From NCBI GenBank assembly GCA_002402125.1, contig NVVG01000171.1, positions 1 to 10,368 of the forward strand: a DNA stretch of 10,368 nucleotides, given 5' to 3'. This DNA comes from Moraxellaceae bacterium (GTDB taxonomy: Bacteria > Pseudomonadota > Gammaproteobacteria > Pseudomonadales > Ketobacteraceae). Under the pieces are notes generated by a model. It was not told the origin of the DNA. It ran no database searches and saw only the letters and a list, made by a program, of their open reading frames with translations. Of this stretch, positions 6,955 to 10,368 are shown piece by piece; the stretch's first letter is position 1, and each line of letters starts with the position of its first letter. Position numbers and translations under genes: made by a program.

Positions 6955-7614
6955 AATACCGCATTAGTCATCGTATTATGGTTATTGTCCTATTTACTCG
7001 GGTCAATTTCTTCCGCCATCTTGATCTGTCGGATATTCGGACTGCCAGATCCGCGTACCAGTGGCTCCCGCAACCCCGGCACCACCAATGTACTCAGGGT
7101 TGGCGGTAAATTAGCCGCTGCCGCAACATTATTAGGTGATGTTGCCAAAGGCATAGCACCCATTCTAATTGCAACGGAGCTAAACGCCCCACCGATAGTT
7201 ATCGTATTTTGCGGTTTATGTGCGTTTTTAGGCCATCTCTATCCGATATACTTTGATTTCAGAGGAGGCAAGGGGGTTGCCACTGCAATCGGGGTGGCTT
7301 TGGCCCTGCATTGGCCTGCAGGGTTGTTAATCGTAGCAACGTGGGCAGGTACCCTTGCGATAACCCGCACCGCATCCAAAGCGGCGCTGGTAAGCGGGGT
7401 TGCCGCACCCATCTACTTCTATCTCACCACCCCCAGCGTACTACAAGATAGCTACCCACCGGTTATTGCTATCATGTCGCTATTGTTGATCGGCAGTCAC
7501 CATAAAAACATTCTTAACCTCTACCGAGGTGATGAGTACCGCTTTGAAGATTCCGACAAAGGGAATACTGGGGGATTAGAAACACCCGCCGAGCAAAAAA
7601 AACCGGAAGATTGA
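6952..7614 (+). CDS. plsY: Acyl-phosphate:glycerol-3-phosphate acyltransferase, apparent CTG start
   Basis: PlsY transfers the acyl group from acyl-phosphate to glycerol-3-phosphate to give lysophosphatidate at the inner membrane. The three family motifs are present: SGSRNPGTTNVLR (from residue about 37), GGKGVAT (105-111) and HHKNI (183-187), with five hydrophobic segments and the GSISSA end of helix 1. The frame has no ATG or GTG upstream of these motifs; a TAA at 6922-6924 limits it. CTG at 6952 lies 8 nt after AAGGA (6939-6943) and gives a complete first helix (220 residues, close to E. coli with about 205). ATT at 6949 is an alternative; TTG at 6985 has no Shine-Dalgarno and would cut helix 1. 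The last 30 residues are a hydrophilic, charged tail. It converges with tsaD. Confidence 0.93.
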   Translation: MNTALVIVLWLLSYLLGSISSAILICRIFGLPDPRTSGSRNPGTTNVLRVGGKLAAAATLLGDVAKGIAPILIATELNAPPIVIVFCGLCAFLGHLYPIYFDFRGGKGVATAIGVALALHWPAGLLIVATWAGTLAITRTASKAALVSGVAAPIYFYLTTPSVLQDSYPPVIAIMSLLLIGSHHKNILNLYRGDEYRFEDSDKGNTGGLETPAEQKKPED

Positions 7615-7621
7615 TTGCGCT

Positions 7622-7637
7622 ATAATTGCGCAATTAT
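7622..7637. repeat. 16-bp perfect palindrome between convergent plsY and tsaD
   Basis: ATAATTGCGCAATTAT is self-complementary. It begins 7 nt after the plsY stop and lies 15 nt before the tsaD stop. A related copy, GCACTATAATTG at 7650-7661, repeats GCGCTATAATTG at 7617-7628 with one difference. It could form a weak AT-rich hairpin at transcript ends or bind a protein; no T tract follows. Confidence 0.45.
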
Positions 7638-7652
7638 CGCACTACAACTGCA

Positions 7653-8672
7653 CTATAATTGATCAAGCGGCCAGCGTGCTTTTACCTGGATAGCATGATC
7701 CACTACCCCACCCTCCAACAAGCGTTGGCAACCCGCATACGCAATCATCGCACCATTATCCGTACAGAATTCCACCCGCGGATAAAACAATTCTACCCCC
7801 ATACCGGACATGGTTTTCTTCAGTCGCTCTCGCAGCAAGGTATTCGCACTCACTCCACCCGCAATCACTAAGCGCTTATAATTCGTCTGCTTAATCGCTC
7901 GCTTGCATTTCAACAATAAGGTATCAACCACCGCATCCTGAAAGGCTGCAGCAACATCACAACGTGTCTGCTCATCCAACGAGCCCTGTTGTTCAACACA
8001 GTCTTCGATGGTATTCATGCAATAGGTTTTTAAGCCGCTAAAGCTGAAATTTAACCCCGGTTTGCCGATCATCGGGCGAGGGAAGGTAAACCGGCCAATA
8101 TCGCCATGCTCTGCAGCCTTGGCAATTGCAGGGCCTCCCGGATAATCTAAACCTAGCATCTTTGCCGCCTTATCAAACGCCTCACCCGCGGCATCGTCCA
8201 GCGACTCACCCAATATGTTGTATTCACTAAAACCATCAACACCAATAAGTTGGGTATGCCCGCCGCTGACTAACAACGCCAAAAATGGCATCTTCGGCGG
8301 GTTATCCTCTAACATTGGCGCTAATAAATGGCCTTCCATGTGATGCACGGGAATAGCCGGAATACCCCAGCCATAAGCGATACTCTTACCCACAGACGCT
8401 CCAACCAGTAACGCCCCTACCAATCCAGGCCCTGCGGTATAGGCAATAGCGTCGATTTCTTGCTGGGTCACACCAGCATCTACCATCACCTGGCGTATCA
8501 ACGGGATAATTTTGCGCACATGATCCCGAGATGCCAATTCTGGCACCACACCACCATATTCTTGGTGTAACTCTATTTGGCTATACAATACATGGGCCTG
8601 CAGGCCGCTATCACTATCGTATATGGCCACAGCGGTTTCATCACAGGATGTTTCTATTCCGAGTACTTTCAC
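7653..8672 (-). CDS. tsaD: tRNA threonylcarbamoyladenosine (t6A37) synthesis protein TsaD
   Basis: TsaD (formerly YgjD/Gcp) transfers the threonylcarbamoyl group to A37 of ANN-decoding tRNAs together with TsaB, TsaE and TsaC. The 339-residue length is standard. It has the ASKHA ATPase fold with [14 protein letters not shown] (3-16), [12 protein letters not shown] (40-51), [16 protein letters not shown] (78-93), the metal-binding HHMEGH (H111, H115), [18 protein letters not shown] and AGGVSAN, and Asp305 in CTDNGAMIA as the third metal ligand. The start is GTG (complement of 8670-8672): [10 protein letters not shown] fits the family N-terminus, and no ATG lies between it and the first motif. 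It is divergent from rpsU, the usual arrangement in gammaproteobacteria. Confidence 0.97.
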   Translation of the reverse strand: MKVLGIETSCDETAVAIYDSDSGLQAHVLYSQIELHQEYGGVVPELASRDHVRKIIPLIRQVMVDAGVTQQEIDAIAYTAGPGLVGALLVGASVGKSIAYGWGIPAIPVHHMEGHLLAPMLEDNPPKMPFLALLVSGGHTQLIGVDGFSEYNILGESLDDAAGEAFDKAAKMLGLDYPGGPAIAKAAEHGDIGRFTFPRPMIGKPGLNFSFSGLKTYCMNTIEDCVEQQGSLDEQTRCDVAAAFQDAVVDTLLLKCKRAIKQTNYKRLVIAGGVSANTLLRERLKKTMSGMGVELFYPRVEFCTDNGAMIAYAGCQRLLEGGVVDHAIQVKARWPLDQL

Positions 8673-8730
8673 TGGATCACTCTATTCAAGCCCCTATTGC
8701 AGGGCGGGTTTTTAGGACTGTTTTCAGGTC

Positions 8731-8759
8731 AATATAGGCTGCACATAATAACCTGCTAA
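8731..8759 (-). promoter_or_regulatory. Putative tsaD promoter
   Basis: Read on the minus strand, TTAGCA (8759 to 8754) and TATATT (8736 to 8731) are 17 bp apart. The -10 is good and the -35 weak. Transcription would begin about 50 nt before the GTG start of tsaD. Inferred from consensus only. Confidence 0.35.
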
Positions 8760-8766
8760 ACAGGTT
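8750..8766. promoter_or_regulatory. Inverted repeat AACCTG-N5-CAGGTT between divergent tsaD and rpsU promoters
   Basis: The 6-5-6 dyad overlaps the putative tsaD -35 and directly abuts the putative rpsU -35 at 8767. This is where a repressor or activator could act on both promoters. It lacks the CTGT-N8-ACAG spacing of a LexA box. It could also be a chance dyad. Confidence 0.3.
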
Positions 8767-8795
8767 TTGCAATTCAACAGTATTCGGATTACAAT
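8767..8795 (+). promoter_or_regulatory. Putative promoter of the rpsU-yqeY-dnaG operon
   Basis: TTGCAA (8767-8772) and TACAAT (8790-8795) are exactly 17 bp apart. Transcription would start near 8802 and give a leader of about 165 nt that includes the 12-bp direct repeats. A second, weaker candidate is TTTACA at 8886-8891 with ATAAGT at 8909-8914, also 17 bp apart. The operon may use both. Confidence 0.45.
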
Positions 8796-8893
8796 TCACG
8801 CCCCAAATCTGGAGCCCTATTGCATACGGCAACTTAACGGTTTAGCCCGGCTTCCACCTTTGGATACAGGATCTGATGTAGATGGTTTACACT

Positions 8894-8920
8894 ATAAGTT
8901 ATGTAAAAATAAGTTATGTA
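8894..8920 (+). repeat. Tandem 12-bp direct repeat upstream of rpsU
   Basis: ATAAGTTATGTA occurs at 8894-8905 and again at 8909-8920, exactly, separated by AAA (15-bp period). The repeats lie 49 nt before the rpsU start, within the presumed leader or over the second promoter candidate. They are not self-complementary, so they suggest protein binding or a recent duplication rather than RNA hairpins. Confidence 0.7.
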
Positions 8921-8968
8921 GTAGTCATCTAATATGAAGTTAACCCCATAAAAGTAAAGGTACGATTA

Positions 8969-9184
8969 ATGCCGCAGGTAAAGGTAAAAGATAACGAGCC
9001 ATTTGACGTTGCACTACGTCGTTTTAAGCGTTCTTGTGAGAAAGCAGGTGTACTTGCAGAAGTACGTCGTCGCGAATACTACGAAAAACCCACTCAAGTT
9101 CGTAAGCGTAAAGCTGCCGCTGCAGTTAAGCGTCACGCTAAAAAAGTCTCACGCGAAACTATTCGTCGTAAGCGCCTCTACTAA
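8969..9184 (+). CDS. rpsU: 30S ribosomal protein bS21
   Basis: The 71-residue, strongly basic protein ([19 protein letters not shown], then [19 protein letters not shown], ending RRKRLY) is full length and typical of gammaproteobacterial bS21. It binds the platform of the small subunit near the anti-Shine-Dalgarno end of 16S rRNA and helps start translation. A Shine-Dalgarno AAAGG (8956-8960) lies 8 nt before the ATG. It is the first gene of the macromolecular-synthesis operon, upstream of yqeY and dnaG. An imperfect hairpin right after the stop may reduce read-through, which would explain how a ribosomal protein and a low-abundance primase can share a transcript. Confidence 0.98.
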   Translation: MPQVKVKDNEPFDVALRRFKRSCEKAGVLAEVRRREYYEKPTQVRKRKAAAAVKRHAKKVSRETIRRKRLY

Positions 9185-9186
9185 GA

Positions 9187-9221
9187 ATCTGTAAAGCCTG
9201 TTAAGTTAACGCTTCACAGAT
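9187..9221 (+). terminator. Imperfect hairpin after rpsU (possible partial terminator or processing site)
   Basis: ATCTGTAAAGC (9187-9197) pairs with GCTTCACAGAT (9211-9221) except for one A-C mismatch; the loop is 13 nt. It starts 2 nt after the rpsU stop. There is no T tract, so full termination is doubtful. In E. coli a leaky terminator occupies the same place between rpsU and dnaG, so attenuation or RNase processing here is plausible. Confidence 0.45.
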
Positions 9222-9352
9222 CCTAGAGCTACATATACGTTGTACAGGGAAGCCTGTTCGGCGTATTTGTGTTTGTGGACAAACAAAAAACCTTCGAAAC
9301 CAGTCGGCTCGATGCAAACACCTCGAAAAAACGCTATCCACAAGGAATTACC

Positions 9353-9799
9353 ATGTCAACGCTTAGAGACCAGCTAAACCAAGCCGTTATCGTCGCCATG
9401 AAGGCAAGAGAGAAGGATCGCCTGACCACCCTTCGCATGGCAACTGCCGCCCTTAAGCAGATAGAAGTGGACGAGCGTATCACTCCCGACGAAACCCGCA
9501 TACTTGCGGTACTCGACAAGATGATCAAGCAGCGCAAAGATTCCGCCGAGCAGTTTGACGCCGGTAATCGCGAAGACCTAGCCAGCAAAGAGCGCTTCGA
9601 AATCACCGTTCTGCAAGAATTTATGCCCAAGGCCTTAACTGACGATGAACTCAACACCCTCATCGACGCCGCCATCAGTGACTCTGGCGCAGAGGGCATG
9701 AAAGACATGGGCAAAGTAATGGGTATACTTAAACCACAAGTCCAGGGCAAAGCCGACATGGGTGCCGTCAGCAAACAAATCAAAGCTCGCCTTAGCTAA
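9353..9799 (+). CDS. yqeY: GatB/YqeY domain protein
   Basis: This 148-residue helical protein begins STLRDQLNQAVIVAMKAREK and has the family segments LTTLRMATAALKQIEVDE (22-39), IKQRKDSAEQFDAGNREDL (61-79), LQEFMPKALTDDEL and GKVMGILKPQVQGKADMG. YqeY is a stand-alone relative of the tRNA-binding C-terminal domain of the GatB amidotransferase subunit; its exact function is not established, though a tRNA-related role is assumed. The ATG at 9353 is preferred over the upstream in-frame GTG at 9269: a good Shine-Dalgarno AAGGA lies 6 nt before it, and the length equals that of E. coli YqeY (about 147). It sits between rpsU and dnaG, as in Pseudomonas and relatives. Confidence 0.93.
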   Translation: MSTLRDQLNQAVIVAMKAREKDRLTTLRMATAALKQIEVDERITPDETRILAVLDKMIKQRKDSAEQFDAGNREDLASKERFEITVLQEFMPKALTDDELNTLIDAAISDSGAEGMKDMGKVMGILKPQVQGKADMGAVSKQIKARLS

Positions 9800-9817
9800 G
9801 CCAGATCGAGCTGCATC

Positions 9818-10368
9818 ATGGCAGGAAAAATCCCCGAACATTTCATTGATGATGTCCTCGCCCGCACGGACCTAGTTGACCTCATTGGCAGCCAGGTCCG
9901 ACTCAAAAAAGCCGGCAAGAACTACGCTGCCTGCTGCCCCTTTCACGACGAAAAAACCCCCTCCTTCACCGTCAGCCCCGATAAACAGTTCTATTACTGC
10001 TTCGGCTGTGGCGCCAGCGGCAACGCGATCGGCTTCCAGATGGATTATGCTCGCGAGGAATTTGTCGACGCCATAGAAGGGCTAGCAAAAAAACTAGGGT
10101 TAGAAGTCCCCCGCGAAGGAGGCGGCACCCAGCACAAAAAGAAAGATCACTCCGGCCTCTTTGACATCCTAGAAAAAGCCAATCAGTTCTTCCAATCACA
10201 ATTAAAGAACCCTCGGGTCCGAGAAAAAGCCGTCAGCTATCTCAAGCGCCGCGGGCTCTCCGGCGAAACCGCCAAACAGTTCCAGCTGGGTTACGCCCCG
10301 CCAGGCTGGGACAATCTGATTTCCGAGTTTGGCGACACCGAATCAAAACGTAAAATGCTGATCGACGC
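9818..10368 (+). CDS. dnaG: DNA primase (3' end outside window)
   Basis: DnaG synthesises RNA primers for Okazaki fragments and origin firing at the replication fork. The 183 visible residues start MAGKIPEHFIDDVLARTDLV and contain the CHC2 zinc-binding domain with ligands C40, H43 (CCPFH), C61 and C64 (YYCFGCG), at the same positions as in E. coli DnaG. The DEKTPSF motif and the GNAIGFQM helix follow. After a charged linker (about 107-120) comes the beginning of the catalytic core with AVSYLKRRGLSGETAKQFQLGYAP. The TOPRIM active site and the DnaB-binding domain lie beyond the edge. The ATG is 18 nt after the yqeY stop with only a weak purine stretch upstream, fitting translation from a shared mRNA. 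rpoD is expected downstream. Confidence 0.97.
   Translation, partial: MAGKIPEHFIDDVLARTDLVDLIGSQVRLKKAGKNYAACCPFHDEKTPSFTVSPDKQFYYCFGCGASGNAIGFQMDYAREEFVDAIEGLAKKLGLEVPREGGGTQHKKKDHSGLFDILEKANQFFQSQLKNPRVREKAVSYLKRRGLSGETAKQFQLGYAPPGWDNLISEFGDTESKRKMLID

Noticed and set aside
9269..9352. GTG extension of yqeY by 28 codons
   Set aside because: The ATG at 9353 has a good Shine-Dalgarno and gives the standard family length.
8673..9352. LexA (SOS) box for the rpsU-dnaG operon, as known in E. coli
   Set aside because: I found no CTGT-N8-ACAG match. The CTG-N5-CAG dyad at 8752-8764 has the wrong spacing.
9334..9783. 149-codon minus-strand open frame opposite yqeY
   Set aside because: It is a shadow of the conserved yqeY codons: Ser/Leu/Arg-rich with no family resemblance.

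Overview
The window looks like a chromosomal core region of a gammaproteobacterium of moderate GC content. The block cca / pteridine reductase / folK / folB / plsY / tsaD / rpsU / yqeY / dnaG matches the order known from Pseudomonas and its relatives (cca-folK-folB-plsY-tsaD-rpsU-yqeY-dnaG-rpoD). An added pteridine reductase would suit marine Cellvibrionales-like lineages, but the genus cannot be fixed from this sequence. I see no insertion sequence, phage gene, CRISPR array, rRNA or tRNA.

Layout. Positions 1-1503 hold the 3' part of a large MORN-repeat protein gene (+), closed by a strong intrinsic terminator. An HDOD-domain signalling protein follows (+, 1716-2609). It converges on an EamA/DMT-family transporter (-, 2718-3599), with a 15-bp hairpin between them. 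The 3600-3925 gap holds a minus-strand intrinsic terminator placed upstream of the transporter gene, a GC-rich block with a possible 28-codon leader ORF, and a plausible promoter for cca.

From 3926 the core block begins. cca (tRNA CCA-adding enzyme) and a PTR1-like pteridine reductase form a plus-strand pair. They converge on a minus-strand folB-folK pair (dihydroneopterin aldolase and an HPPK-like pyrophosphokinase). Divergent from folB is plsY (acyl-phosphate glycerol-3-phosphate acyltransferase), which appears to start with a non-ATG codon. plsY converges on tsaD (tRNA t6A synthesis, -). tsaD is divergent from rpsU, yqeY and dnaG (+), the start of the macromolecular-synthesis operon. dnaG runs off the right edge.

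How the genes fit together. Three neighbouring genes act on pterins (reductase, FolB, FolK-like). The FolK-like protein keeps the metal-binding Asp pair but differs from classical HPPK in the catalytic loop. cca and tsaD both serve tRNA maturation, while rpsU and dnaG link translation and replication initiation. The least-explained parts are the leader upstream of the transporter, the MORN protein with its C-terminal domain, the variant FolK, and the repeat and palindrome signals between tsaD and rpsU.
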